A DNA stretch of 64,000 nucleotides from positions 1 to 64,000 of the forward strand of contig JALOTZ010000016.1 in assembly GCA_025457615.1 (NCBI GenBank), read 5' to 3'. Positions 24,711 through 34,761 of the stretch are shown here, piece after piece. How positions within the stretch are numbered: the first letter of the stretch is position 1; every line of letters starts with the position of its first letter. The stretch is from Verrucomicrobiota bacterium (GTDB lineage Bacteria > Verrucomicrobiota > Verrucomicrobiia > Limisphaerales > DSYF01). Position numbers and translations under genes: made by a program. The notes under the pieces were generated by a model that did no database searches, was not told the DNA's origin, and worked only from the letters and a program-made list of their open reading frames with translations.

Positions 24711-24746
24711 TGCCGAAGGGGGCAGTGATGGCTTAGGCTGCCGGGC

Positions 24747-25805
24747 GTGATCCAGACACTCACCGAGCATCTGGGCCGCGGGATTCCGCTTGCCGAATCC
24801 GATGTGGCCGAGGCCCTCGAGGCGCTCACGGACGGGACGGTGTCCGCCATGGACAAGGCGGACTTTCTGGCCGCGCTGGCGGTGAAGGGCGAAACGGTCG
24901 AGGAGATCACCGCGTTCGCCCGGTGCCTGCGGGAAAAGTCCATCCAGCCCCCCCTGGATCCCGCCTTGCGCGCCCGCGAGATCCTGGATGTGGTGGGGAC
25001 CGGGGGGGACAAGCTCCGCACCATCAACATCTCCTCGGCGGCGGCCCTGCTCTGCGCGGCGGCGGGGGTGACCGTGGCCAAGCACGGCAACCGGGCCATC
25101 ACCTCGAAGTCCGGGAGCGCGGATGTGCTCGAAGCGTGCGGGATCCCGATTGGTCTCCAGCCGGACCAGGCGGCGGCGGCGTTGCGTGACCACGGGTTCG
25201 CCTTCTTCTTCGCCCCGCACTATCATCCGGCGTTCAAACACATCGCTCCGGCGCGCAAGCTTTGCGCTGAACGCGGCCAGCGCACCATCTTCAACTTCCT
25301 CGGCCCCTTGCTCAACCCGGCGCGTCCGTCCGCCATGCTGGTGGGCGTGGCCCGACCCGATCTCTGCGAGCCGTTTGCCCGTGTGCTGCAATCCCTGGGC
25401 GTTCGCCGCGCGATGGTGGTCTGCGGCCGGGTGCCGATGGAAGGCGGCGTGGCGCACATGGATGAGCTGTCCACGCTGGGCGAAACAACGGTGGCCGAGT
25501 TCTATCAGGAGCGCGGGTTCAGCACGTCGGTCGTGGCGCCGGGCCTGTTTCCGTTTCAACCGGCTTCGCTGACCGATCTCGAGGGGGGCGAACGCGATCA
25601 GAACGCCGGGACGCTGAGGCGTATTCTGAGCGGGGACGAGCGCGGCCCCAAGCGCGATGCGGTGCTGTTGAATGCGGCGGCGGGACTCTTCGTGGCGGGT
25701 CATTCCAAGTCGCTGATCGAGGGGTGGGAGGCCGCCGCCAAGGTGATTGACGGTGGCGCGGCCATCACCAAACTCAAATCGCTCACCCAAGCAGGCCGAA
25801 CCTGA
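24747..25805 (+). CDS. trpD: Anthranilate phosphoribosyltransferase
   Basis: 352 residues. PRPP-binding motif VVGTGGDKLRTINISSAAAL and KHGNRAITSKSGSADVLEA are diagnostic, as is GLLNPARPSAMLVGV-like text (FLGPLLNPARPSAMLVGVAR). It transfers phosphoribose to anthranilate in tryptophan synthesis. Other trp genes are not in the window. Confidence 0.95.
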   Translation: MIQTLTEHLGRGIPLAESDVAEALEALTDGTVSAMDKADFLAALAVKGETVEEITAFARCLREKSIQPPLDPALRAREILDVVGTGGDKLRTINISSAAALLCAAAGVTVAKHGNRAITSKSGSADVLEACGIPIGLQPDQAAAALRDHGFAFFFAPHYHPAFKHIAPARKLCAERGQRTIFNFLGPLLNPARPSAMLVGVARPDLCEPFARVLQSLGVRRAMVVCGRVPMEGGVAHMDELSTLGETTVAEFYQERGFSTSVVAPGLFPFQPASLTDLEGGERDQNAGTLRRILSGDERGPKRDAVLLNAAAGLFVAGHSKSLIEGWEAAAKVIDGGAAITKLKSLTQAGRT

Positions 25806-25955
25806 ACCTTCAACTCCGCCTCCAACTTGCGCGATGGGGATGAATACAACCCGGTGACCCGGCCCGCGGAGCGCGGACAGGTTGTCCGCCCGGCGCAATC
25901 CGGCACGCCACCGGCGGGCAAGATGTCCGTGCTCCCGGACAGAGGCGGCAAGCGC

Positions 25956-26408
25956 ATGGAACCTGGGTCGCCAGACGAGTCCGCACCTCCGCGGATGGCT
26001 TCCGCGGCGCGGTGGCCGGTGCCGTTGGTGCTCGCGCTGGCGGCGCTGGGCCTGCTCGGCCTGGCCTTGTTGTTCCTGTTCGATCCCGCCCGGCACGCCC
26101 TGTATCCGGTGTGCCTGTTCAAGAAGATGACCGGCTGCGACTGCCCCGGCTGCGGCGGCCTGCGAGCCGTGCACCAACTCTTGCGGGGCGATGTGGCCCA
26201 GGCCCTTCGGCTGAATGCGATGGTGGTGGCGGCGGTGCCGGCACTGGCTTTCCTCCTGATCCGGGCCCGGCTCCACTCCAGACGCAGGAACCCGCCGCGC
26301 CGCGGATTTGCCGTCGTGGGCTGGGTTTGGCTGCTGGCGGCAGTTGTCGTGCTCTTTGGCATCGTGCGCAACCTTCCTTTCTGGCCGTTCGGCGTCACGC
26401 CGATGTGA
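25956..26408 (+). CDS. DUF2752 membrane protein
   Basis: About 150 residues from ATG 25956 (MEPGSPDESAPP); earlier in-frame ATGs add non-homologous sequence. The family motif is FKKMTGCDCPGCGGLRAVHQ, a Cys-rich loop between membrane spans (PLVLALAALGLLGLALLFLF, VVAAVPALAFLLI, VWLLAAVVVLFGIV). The function of DUF2752 is unknown. It is followed by two other membrane proteins on the same strand. Confidence 0.85.
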   Translation: MEPGSPDESAPPRMASAARWPVPLVLALAALGLLGLALLFLFDPARHALYPVCLFKKMTGCDCPGCGGLRAVHQLLRGDVAQALRLNAMVVAAVPALAFLLIRARLHSRRRNPPRRGFAVVGWVWLLAAVVVLFGIVRNLPFWPFGVTPM

Positions 26409-26521
26409 TGGCGCGCAAAGTCCGGGAGAAGTCTGAACATTGCCGCCCGGGCCCTCCGGGCTTGCACTGGCTTCCGGCTTGGGCGTACAACTCGGGCGCC
26501 ATTCAACCCTGAAACATCACC

Positions 26522-27472
26522 ATGCTTAAAATCATTGGAGGCGACGGGAAGGAATACGGACCGGTCACGGGCGATCAGGTGCGGCAATGGATTCGCGAGG
26601 GACGCGCCAACGCACAGACGCGCGTTCAGCGGGAGGGCGAAGCCGGCTGGATCCGCCTGGGCGAACTGGCTGAATTCGAGGAGGTGCTCGGGCGCAAGCT
26701 GGAGACCGTGCCGCCGGTGGGCGCTTTCAGCGTGCTGCCCGGCGATGTGCTGGAACGGGATTACGCGCTGGACATCGGGGCGTGTGTGAGCCGCGCCGCC
26801 GAACTCCTCAAGACCCAATTCGGCCTCCTGTTCGGGGCGGCAGCCATTTACCTGCTGATCCAGGGGGCGATGTCCGGACTGGGCTCGATTCCCTTCATCG
26901 GCCCGGTCTTCAGTCTTGGCAGTTTGTTTGTGGTGGGCCAGCTGATGGCGGGGCTTTACCTGGTGATCCTGAAGGCGCAACGGCGGCAGCCCACGGAGGT
27001 GGGGGAGGTGTTTGCCGGTTTCAAGACCGCCTACGTGCCACTGCTCCTCTGTTACATCGTGATCACCCTGTTGACGGCCTTGGTGGCCCTTCCGGGTGCC
27101 GCGCTGATCGCCGTGCCGGTGGTGATCATGGTCAAGAAGGAGGCGGTGGATGCCGCACTGCTGGCGGTGGCGGTGCTGGGACTCCTTGTAACGCTGGTGC
27201 CGACGATCTATGTCAGCGTGGCCTGGATGTTTGGTCTCCCGCTGGTGATTGACAAGGGGCTGGCCTTCTGGCCGGCGATGGAAACCAGCCGCAAGGTGGT
27301 GAACAAGCATTGGTGGTCCGTGTTCGGCCTCCTGATCGTGATCGGACTGATCAATCTGGTGGGCGTGTTGCTGTGTTGCGTGGGCGTATTCCTGACGTTT
27401 CCCCTGGGTATGGCCGCGCTGATGTGCGCGTACGAAACCCTCTTCTCCCCACGTGAAGGGCAGTCCGCCTAG
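26522..27472 (+). CDS. GYF_2 domain integral membrane protein
   Basis: 316 residues. The N-terminal 55 residues form a GYF_2/DUF4339 domain (IIGGDGKEYGPVTGDQVRQW and GWIRLGELAEF). Residues about 95-300 hold five or six membrane spans with small-residue-rich helices (LLFGAAAIYLLIQGAMSGLG, LFVVGQLMAGLYLVIL). The fold resembles other bacterial multi-pass proteins with a GYF-like sensor; no function is assigned. The last 20 bases overlap the next gene. Confidence 0.82.
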   Translation: MLKIIGGDGKEYGPVTGDQVRQWIREGRANAQTRVQREGEAGWIRLGELAEFEEVLGRKLETVPPVGAFSVLPGDVLERDYALDIGACVSRAAELLKTQFGLLFGAAAIYLLIQGAMSGLGSIPFIGPVFSLGSLFVVGQLMAGLYLVILKAQRRQPTEVGEVFAGFKTAYVPLLLCYIVITLLTALVALPGAALIAVPVVIMVKKEAVDAALLAVAVLGLLVTLVPTIYVSVAWMFGLPLVIDKGLAFWPAMETSRKVVNKHWWSVFGLLIVIGLINLVGVLLCCVGVFLTFPLGMAALMCAYETLFSPREGQSA

Positions 27473-27866
27473 CCTGGCCGGGGCGCGCACAGCGCTGGTG
27501 CTGAACCAGTTCGCCGCCCCGGGCCTCGGCTCGATCATGGCCGGACGCTACCTGGCCGGCGCCTGCCAGTTGTTCCTTTCGCTGGCCGGGTTTGGCCTCA
27601 TTGTGGTCTGGTTCTTTCTGGTCCTGAAGGCGGCTTACGCGGTCATGGAAACCTCCGGAGAACCGGTCCTGCCACATTACCTCGGATGGATGGGGCTCGG
27701 AGATTTTCTCCTGGCCTGGGGGTGGGCCTGGCTTACCAGCCTCAGCATCCTGCGCCAGGCGAAGCGGGCCCAGGACGAGCGGTGGGCGCAGAGGCCACCG
27801 CCGGTCTTTCAGGATGGGCTTCCGAGTCCAGATCCAGGCAGGACGGATTCGCCCCCGGAAACCTGA
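27453..27866 (+). CDS. Small membrane protein coupled to the GYF_2 gene
   Basis: 137 residues with two hydrophobic segments (GACQLFLSLAGFGLIVVWFF and GDFLLAWGWAWLTSL) and a Pro-rich C-terminus. The opening ALVLNQFAAPGLGSIMAGRY resembles TM2-type Gly-rich membrane motifs. It starts inside the end of the GYF_2 gene, which suggests translational coupling. Confidence 0.75.
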   Translation: MKGSPPSLAGARTALVLNQFAAPGLGSIMAGRYLAGACQLFLSLAGFGLIVVWFFLVLKAAYAVMETSGEPVLPHYLGWMGLGDFLLAWGWAWLTSLSILRQAKRAQDERWAQRPPPVFQDGLPSPDPGRTDSPPET

Positions 27867-28014
27867 CGGATGATCCTTTCCGCGGGCACGGTGGTGATCC
27901 GGTTTGCCGGGTGCTTGTGGCGAGTCCTGTTCCTGACCCCTCGACACGGCCAGCCTCTCCGAGGCAGACTGAACATTGACGGCGAAAACGGCGACGACTC
28001 GCAGTGGATCGGCA

Positions 28015-28695
28015 TCAGAGCGCGTCGGCGAGATGCTGCAGGGCGCGTTTCAGCCGGCCCTCGAACTTCACGCTGGCGGTATTCACGATTGAACCCAGCC
28101 AGGGGATCTCGTGAACGGCTTGGCTGGGTGTGAATTCGCGGATCATGGCCGCGTTGCTGCGGGAGGAGGGATCGGCATGCGGTCGTGCCACCAGCACCAC
28201 CTGGGCGCGCTTGCGGGCGGCGGGCGGCAAGGCCTCCAAGACCAATCGGCTCAGGTTGATGGCCCCCAAACGGTTCGGGCAGACCACGATGGGGGTGGCG
28301 TTGAGCGCCAGGATCAGTTCACGCGACGAAAACCCTTCCCCCAGCGGGCTCAACAAGCCTCCAGCCCCTTCCACCAACAAAACGTCGCACTTCTTCTGCG
28401 CCTTCCGAAGAAACTGGAGGACCTCCACTTTCGAAATCGACCGGTGCCGGCGTCTGGCCGCCAGCAGGGGTGTGATCGAGGATGCAAAGGACCAAGGGTT
28501 CACCTCGTCCAAGGTCAGGCGGCCACCCTGAGCGGCCGACAACGCCACTGCATCATCCCGGCCGCCGGCACAGAGAGGTTTGACCGCCCGGATCTGCAGG
28601 CCGCCCTCCAACAGGTAGCGGGTCAGGAGACTGCTGACGACGGTCTTGCCGACACTGGTGTTCGTGCCGGTGACAAAGAGGACGCGCGATTTCAT
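28015..28695 (-). CDS. bioD: Dethiobiotin synthetase
   Basis: 226 residues from ATG 28695 (MKSRVLFVTGTNTSVGKT), where TGTNTSVGKT is the BioD P-loop. VKPLCAGGRDD supplies the substrate Lys, and DVLLVEGAGGLLSPLGE the Mg/ATP-binding segment. It closes the ureido ring in biotin synthesis. No other bio genes are adjacent. Upstream in-frame codons are rejected because homology begins at MKSR. Confidence 0.9.
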   Translation of the reverse strand: MKSRVLFVTGTNTSVGKTVVSSLLTRYLLEGGLQIRAVKPLCAGGRDDAVALSAAQGGRLTLDEVNPWSFASSITPLLAARRRHRSISKVEVLQFLRKAQKKCDVLLVEGAGGLLSPLGEGFSSRELILALNATPIVVCPNRLGAINLSRLVLEALPPAARKRAQVVLVARPHADPSSRSNAAMIREFTPSQAVHEIPWLGSIVNTASVKFEGRLKRALQHLADAL

Positions 28696-28847
28696 GGCGG
28701 ACCATGAGAACCCAAAACGCGCACAAGTCACGCCTGAAGTGGCGCCCGCTGAAAGTGACGCCCGCTGAACGTCGCACGACACCGCGCGCCCCTTCCCCGC
28801 TGCCGGATTGGGGGTGGAGGCCGCCTGGGGACGGACGGAGAAAAGTC

Positions 28848-29036
28848 TTACGCAGGAACGACGGTGGCCTGCACTTTTCCGAGCAGACGATCCATGACCG
28901 CCTTTCTCCGCTTCAATACGTCCTTGAAGTCATGGGAATCCGTGTGGCTGACCTCCACCTCCAGGTCGCTCACACCGCGTTCCAGGGTCTCGGCGAGAAC
29001 CTTCAACTCCTCCGGGCTGAATTCGAGCTTGGCCAT
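28848..29036 (-). CDS. Small conserved hypothetical protein (62 aa)
   Basis: MAKLEFSPEELKVLAETLER is followed by a helix-turn-helix-like hairpin (VLKRRKAVMDRLLGKV). A good ribosome binding site, AAAGGAG, precedes ATG 29036 by about seven bases. The protein is acidic-basic mixed and helical. The function is unknown. Confidence 0.75.
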   Translation of the reverse strand: MAKLEFSPEELKVLAETLERGVSDLEVEVSHTDSHDFKDVLKRRKAVMDRLLGKVQATVVPA

Positions 29037-29176
29037 GAGTGGACTCCTTTCTTTCGCTTTCCATTAACCAAAATCGCCGCAGCCATCCGGTGCACACACG
29101 GAACTCAGCATCCGAATGGCCCGGCACCTCAACACTAGCACCATTCGCCTCCGGCACAACTGACCGGCCACCCCCG

Positions 29177-30817
29177 TCAGCCCACCTCGAACCAGGCGGT
29201 CTTCAGGAATCCCGGCTGCTCGCGGCTGATGGGAAAGTCCGGAGGTTGCGGGGCGTAGCGTTCCTTCAACACCGACCGGCCTTCCGAACGGATGGCGGTT
29301 CGCACCGTCTCGAGGAATTGAGCCGGATCCCATTGCGCGGCGTTGGTGGAGGTGAACAACACACCCTCGGCTCGCAGCAAGCGCACGGCGGCCTGGGCCA
29401 GCTTGCCGTAGTCCTGTTCCGCCCGGAACACCCCGCTTTGCCGGGATTGCGAAAACGTGGGCGGGTCCAGGATCACCAGCGTGTAACGCCGCCCCTTCTT
29501 GTGCAGGCGCTTCATCCAGTCAAACGCGTCGCCGAACAGGAACTCGTGCCCGGCCGGGTCCAGCCCGTTCAACTCGAAGTTCCGCCGGCCCCAATCCAGA
29601 TACTTGCGCGACAGGTCCACGCTCGTCACCCGGGCCCCCCCCACGGCCGCGCACACCGAAAAGCCGCAGGTGTAGGCGAAGACGTTGAGGACCTCCCAGG
29701 GTCTGGATCCGCCGCGGGAGGAAGGCAAAGCAAAACCAGCCGCGACCTCGCCAGTCAGGAGACGGCGGCGGTTGTCCCGTTGGTCGAGAAACAACCCCAC
29801 GGAATAGCCCTCGCCGAAGCCGAGCTCGAAGCTCCGTCCGTTCTCCAGGATGGAAAACCGTTCGGGGGCGGGAACACCCAGCATCAACTGGGGGCAGACT
29901 GTTTCCGGCAAGGCGCGACGCACCGTCTTGGAGAGCGGCTTGTGGTAGGCGGCCTGCGCGCCCGTCACCGCCACCCAGCGCCGCAATTCACAATCCTGCT
30001 CGAAGGTGAGGTCCTCCTCCGACTGCGAAAGCAGGTAGCTGCCCAGCCGGTCCAGCGACCAGCCCGGCCAGCCGTCCGCAGCCCCATGCACCAGCCGATA
30101 GGCGTCGGTTTCACCAGGGTCAGTAATGGCCGAACGCAATGCCCGACAAGGGTCCGCTTCGAAATCGGCCGGGACCTCGAATGACAGCAGACGGCCGGAT
30201 GCCGGATGCTCCAAGGCGAGGAATGCGGCATGGAGACACACCCGCTGGAAGTGCGATCCGCCATAAAGGGTGTCGCCGAGAATGGGAACCCCGCTCTCGG
30301 CGGCGTGAACGCGGATCTGATGGGTGCGACCAGTGAGCGGTTCGGCTTGCAGCAACGTACGGCTGGGAGCCGTGGAGAGCACGGTGAACTGCGTCTCGGC
30401 CAGTTCCCCGGAAGCTCCGCCTGACACGCTGGCGTACCGAGAGCCGCATCGCGCCAGACATGTCTGAACCTTCCAGGCGCGGCGCGGCGCCGGGCGGTCG
30501 GTGAGCAACCAGTAGCGCTTTTGGACGCGATGCTCGGTGAATTGGCGGGTCAGGGAACGGTTGGCCGCGCGGGACTTGCCGAAAACGAGCAGGCCGGAGG
30601 TTTCCTTGTCGAGCCGATGCAGGATCGCCAGTTCAGCCCAGCGCGGCTCGCGATGGCGGAGCCAGTCGTAAATACCCTCTCCTGCATGGGGCGAGGGGGC
30701 GTGGGTGTTCCACCCGGCAGGCTTGTTGACCACCAGGAGATCCTCATCCTCGAACATGATGCAGGGGATCACGCTCTGAAACGGAGGCCGGGCGAACCGC
30801 TCCGCAGCCTGGGGCAT
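29177..30817 (-). CDS. RluA-type pseudouridine synthase fused to a class I rRNA methyltransferase domain
   Basis: 546 residues. The N-terminal half is RluA-like: EDLLVVNKPAGWNTHAPSP, the catalytic motif HRLDKETSGLLVFGKS (Asp), and LTGRTHQIRVHAAESGVPIL with GDTLYGG. The C-terminal half is a SAM methyltransferase like RlmI/RlmK: NVFAYTCGFSVCAAVGGARV (motif I), VTSVDLSRKYLDWGRRNFEL and VILDPPTFSQS. One protein may thus carry out two base modifications on rRNA. It lies just downstream of dnaA on the same strand. Confidence 0.9.
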   Translation of the reverse strand: MPQAAERFARPPFQSVIPCIMFEDEDLLVVNKPAGWNTHAPSPHAGEGIYDWLRHREPRWAELAILHRLDKETSGLLVFGKSRAANRSLTRQFTEHRVQKRYWLLTDRPAPRRAWKVQTCLARCGSRYASVSGGASGELAETQFTVLSTAPSRTLLQAEPLTGRTHQIRVHAAESGVPILGDTLYGGSHFQRVCLHAAFLALEHPASGRLLSFEVPADFEADPCRALRSAITDPGETDAYRLVHGAADGWPGWSLDRLGSYLLSQSEEDLTFEQDCELRRWVAVTGAQAAYHKPLSKTVRRALPETVCPQLMLGVPAPERFSILENGRSFELGFGEGYSVGLFLDQRDNRRRLLTGEVAAGFALPSSRGGSRPWEVLNVFAYTCGFSVCAAVGGARVTSVDLSRKYLDWGRRNFELNGLDPAGHEFLFGDAFDWMKRLHKKGRRYTLVILDPPTFSQSRQSGVFRAEQDYGKLAQAAVRLLRAEGVLFTSTNAAQWDPAQFLETVRTAIRSEGRSVLKERYAPQPPDFPISREQPGFLKTAWFEVG

Positions 30818-30854
30818 CCTCGGGACGGATCGTGGCCGCGCCGCCCCACGCTTG

Positions 30855-32219
30855 TCAGCGCAGAAGCTGCTTTTCCAGATGCAGCACCGTCTGGCGCACG
30901 TTGGCGTCCACTTCCATGCGGTCCTTCACCAGACGGCAGGCATGCAGGACGGTGCCGTGATCCCGCCCCCCGAATGATTCCCCGATGGTGCTCAGCGAAG
31001 TGCCGGTCAACTGCCGGGCCAGGAACATGGCGATCTGCCGCGGGAACGCGATGTTCTCCGGGCGCCGCTTGCTGGTCATGTCGGCCAGACGGATGTCGTA
31101 ATGCTCGGCCACCTTCTTCTGGATGGACTCGATGCTGATGGCCAGCCGGCCTTCCTCGTGGAGGATCTCGTGGAGCAGCTTCTCCACGTCTTCAACGCTC
31201 AACTGGCGGCCGGTCAGGCTGGCGAACGAGGCGCAACGGATCAGGGCGCCTTCGAGGCGGCGGATGTTCGTGCGGATCCGCAGGGCCAGGAAATTCATCA
31301 CGTCATCCGGCAGGGAAACGCTCATCAACTGCGCCTTCTTCTTGAGAATGGCCAGCCGCATTTCCACGTCCGGGGGCTGTAGATCGGTCACCAGCCCCCA
31401 CTCGAAGCGGGAAACCAGGCGATGCTCGAGATTGGCGATTTCGCTGGCTGGGCGGTCACAGGTCAGCACGATCTGCTTGTGCGCCTCGTGCAGGGCGTTG
31501 AACGTGTGGAAGAACTCCTCCTGGATGCGCTCCTTGCCCGCCAGGAACTGGATGTCGTCGATCAGGAGCACGTCGGTCTGGCGATACCGCTTGCGGAACT
31601 TGACCAGTTCGTTGTTCTGCAGGGCATCGATGTATTCGTTGGTGAACTTTTCCGACGACACGTAGGCGACCCGGGCCCCTTTCTTGTTCTGCACCACATG
31701 CTGGCCGACCGCGTGCAACAGGTGGGTCTTGCCCAGGCCGACGCCACCGTAGAGGAAAAGGGGGTTGTAGGACTTGCCGGGGGACTGGGCGACCGCGAGG
31801 GCGGCGGCGTAGGCGAAATTGTTATTGTTCCCCACGACGAAGCTCTCGAAGGTGTTCTTGGGATTGAAGGCGTACTCCGGGGGGGCGGCGGGCCGGGCAT
31901 CGTTCGGAGACTTGGCCTTGCGCACCGGCTTCGCCGCGGTGGCGGGCGGGGCCAGCCGGGTTCCTGAAGGCGAAGCCACCTCGAATCGCACGCGCAGCCG
32001 CGCCCCTGAAGCGGTGGCCATGACGTCCTCCAGGAGGCTGAGGTAATTCTCCTTCAGCCAGACCTCACAGAAGTCATTGGCCACTTCCACCACCACATCT
32101 TCCCCGTTCGCCTCACGCAACTTGAGCGGCGCAAACCATAGGTTGTAGATGTCCGGGCTCAGGATCGAGCGCAACTGGTGTTGCGCCGAGGTCCAAATTT
32201 GTTCCTTGGTGCTCTGCAT
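30855..32219 (-). CDS. dnaA: Chromosomal replication initiator DnaA
   Basis: About 454 residues from ATG 32219 (MQSTKEQIWTSAQHQL). Domain I is followed by a linker, then domain III with Walker A GGVGLGKTHLLHAVG and Walker B LLIDDIQFLAGKE. Domain IV ends with the DNA-binding signature GGRDHGTVLHACRLV. It binds DnaA boxes at oriC. Its neighbours are unusual: no dnaN beside it, but glnA upstream and an RluA fusion downstream. Confidence 0.96.
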   Translation of the reverse strand: MQSTKEQIWTSAQHQLRSILSPDIYNLWFAPLKLREANGEDVVVEVANDFCEVWLKENYLSLLEDVMATASGARLRVRFEVASPSGTRLAPPATAAKPVRKAKSPNDARPAAPPEYAFNPKNTFESFVVGNNNNFAYAAALAVAQSPGKSYNPLFLYGGVGLGKTHLLHAVGQHVVQNKKGARVAYVSSEKFTNEYIDALQNNELVKFRKRYRQTDVLLIDDIQFLAGKERIQEEFFHTFNALHEAHKQIVLTCDRPASEIANLEHRLVSRFEWGLVTDLQPPDVEMRLAILKKKAQLMSVSLPDDVMNFLALRIRTNIRRLEGALIRCASFASLTGRQLSVEDVEKLLHEILHEEGRLAISIESIQKKVAEHYDIRLADMTSKRRPENIAFPRQIAMFLARQLTGTSLSTIGESFGGRDHGTVLHACRLVKDRMEVDANVRQTVLHLEKQLLR

Positions 32220-32603
32220 CTCACATTTCCCATCCGTGACGCGCATCGGCACTTTATTCACCCGCCCCGTTCACACGCTCGTAACGTCCGCACCCCACGC
32301 CCCTTGTGGGGCGGGAAGGTGCATAAAAAGACTGTCAGACTATACCATGAGAACAAGTGTCGTGAGAGGGCGGGCTCAAAAAATACATAATGCTCTGATA
32401 ATTAGTGTGTTATATGCTTCTGAAAAATTGGTTTCGGCTCCCCCTTGGTGCTTCGAAACTTCATCCCCTGAACCGCCGCCGGATTTCCCTTTCCTTTTAG
32501 GAGAGGGGATTGAGCCTGACGAGTAGAACATATTAACTCTTATTCACAAGTTGTCCCCAGCGCGATTCATACCAAGAAATCTAATGGATTCAGCCATTTG
32601 ACG
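32220..32603. other. AT-rich region between dnaA and glnA, candidate oriC
   Basis: The region is markedly AT-richer than its surroundings between about 32330 and 32600 (AAAAAATACATAATGC, TAATTAGTGTGTTATATG). A perfect DnaA-box consensus, TTATTCACA, lies at 32540-32548, and a near-match TTATTCACC at 32254-32262. No gene is seen. Promoters of dnaA must be here as well. Origin function is inferred from position and composition. Confidence 0.55.
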
Positions 32604-32632
32604 AAAAAGGCGCCTCATGACTGAGGCGCCTT
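32604..32632 (-). terminator. Intrinsic terminator of glnA
   Basis: On the minus strand an 11-bp perfect stem (AAGGCGCCTCA with TGAGGCGCCTT, loop of four bases) is followed by a run of T residues. It lies about 20 bases after the glnA stop and separates glnA from the origin region. Confidence 0.85.
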
Positions 32633-32650
32633 CAGGAGCCGCGCCGGGCT

Positions 32651-34063
32651 CTAGACATCATAGTAGAGCGTCAGCTCGTAAGGGTGTGGACGCAGGCGCA
32701 GTGCGTCATGCTCCTCACGCTTCTTGCCCACCCACATCTCCAGGAAGTCGCGCGTGAACACGTCGCCCTTCAGCAGGAACTCATGGTCCTCTTCCAAAGC
32801 GTCCGCCGCTTCCGCCAGGCTTCCCGCCACATTCGGAACCCGCTTCAATTCCTCCGGAGGCAGCTCGTAGATGTTCTTGTCGAGCGGTTCACCGGGATCG
32901 ATCTTGTTTTGGATGCCGTCCAGGCCGGCCATGAGCAGGGCGGAAAAGGCCAGGTAAGGATTCGCGGCCGGGTCCGGCGGGCGGTATTCGATGCGCTTGG
33001 CCTTGGGATTCTCGCTGTACATCGGGATGCGCACGGCGGCGGAGCGGTTCCTCGCGGAGTAAGCCAGGTTCACGGGAGCCTCATAGCCGGGCACCAGGCG
33101 CTTGTAGCTGTTGGTGGTGGGGTTGCACAAAGCGCATAGGGCACGCGCGTGTTTGAGCAAACCGCCGATATAGTGGAGCGCCATCTGGCTGAGGCCTCCG
33201 TAGAGCTTGCCGGCAAACAGCGGCTTGCCCTTCTTCCAAAGACTCTGGTGCGTGTGCATGCCACTGCCATTGTCGCCGAACAAGGGCTTCGGCATGAACG
33301 TGGCCGTCTTGCCGTGCTTGCGCGCCACGTTCTTGACCACATACTTGTAAACCATCATGGCGTCCGCCGCCCGCAGCAGCGTGTCAAAGCGATAATCGAT
33401 CTCCGCCTGGCCGGCCGTGGCTACTTCATGGTGCTGCCGCTCGATGGTCACCCCCAGCTCTTCCATCAACAGGCACATCTCGGTGCGCAGATCCTGCTGG
33501 GTGTCGGCGGGAGCCACGGGCAGATAGCCTTCCTTGTAGCGGATCTTGAATCCCAGATTGGGCATCTCATCCCGCCCGGTGTTCCAGATGCCTTCCTCGG
33601 AGTCCAACGAGTAGAAACAGCCGTTGGTCTTGGAATCATATTGCACGTTGTCAAAGATGAAGAACTCCGCCTCGGGCCCCATGAACGCCTGGTCCGCCAA
33701 CCCGGTGCTGATCAGGTGCCGCTCCGCCTTCACCGCAATGCCGCGCGGATCGCGCCCATAGGGTTCCAGGGTGCCCGTCTCGGCGATGGTGGCCGTCAGC
33801 GACAAGGTGGGCACCGCACAGAACGGATCAATGAACGCGGTCCGGGGATCGGGCAGCGCCAGCATGTCGGACGCCTCGATGCTCTTCCACCCGCGGATGG
33901 AACTGCCGTCAAAGCCCAGTCCCTCCGAAAAAACGCCCTCCTCCAGCTCGCGGATGGGGCAGCTGAAGTGTTGCCACGTTCCAAAGGTGTCCACGAACTT
34001 GATGTCAAACATCTTGGCCCCGGCCTTCTTGGCCATTTCGATAACCTGCTTCGGTGTGCTCAT
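32651..34063 (-). CDS. glnA: Glutamine synthetase type I
   Basis: 470 residues. The beta-grasp N-terminus [31 protein letters not shown] metal-site motif and [19 protein letters not shown] are diagnostic. The adenylylation loop is NIYELPPEE with the Tyr retained, so regulation by GlnE-type adenylylation is possible. It lies downstream of the PII gene and is followed by a strong terminator. Confidence 0.97.
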   Translation of the reverse strand: MSTPKQVIEMAKKAGAKMFDIKFVDTFGTWQHFSCPIRELEEGVFSEGLGFDGSSIRGWKSIEASDMLALPDPRTAFIDPFCAVPTLSLTATIAETGTLEPYGRDPRGIAVKAERHLISTGLADQAFMGPEAEFFIFDNVQYDSKTNGCFYSLDSEEGIWNTGRDEMPNLGFKIRYKEGYLPVAPADTQQDLRTEMCLLMEELGVTIERQHHEVATAGQAEIDYRFDTLLRAADAMMVYKYVVKNVARKHGKTATFMPKPLFGDNGSGMHTHQSLWKKGKPLFAGKLYGGLSQMALHYIGGLLKHARALCALCNPTTNSYKRLVPGYEAPVNLAYSARNRSAAVRIPMYSENPKAKRIEYRPPDPAANPYLAFSALLMAGLDGIQNKIDPGEPLDKNIYELPPEELKRVPNVAGSLAEAADALEEDHEFLLKGDVFTRDFLEMWVGKKREEHDALRLRPHPYELTLYYDV

Positions 34064-34120
34064 AGGATTCTGCTGGATTCGTTTCCTTGTTGGTTTGACT
34101 GCGGCCGCCGGCGAACGATC

Positions 34121-34761
<641 letters not shown>

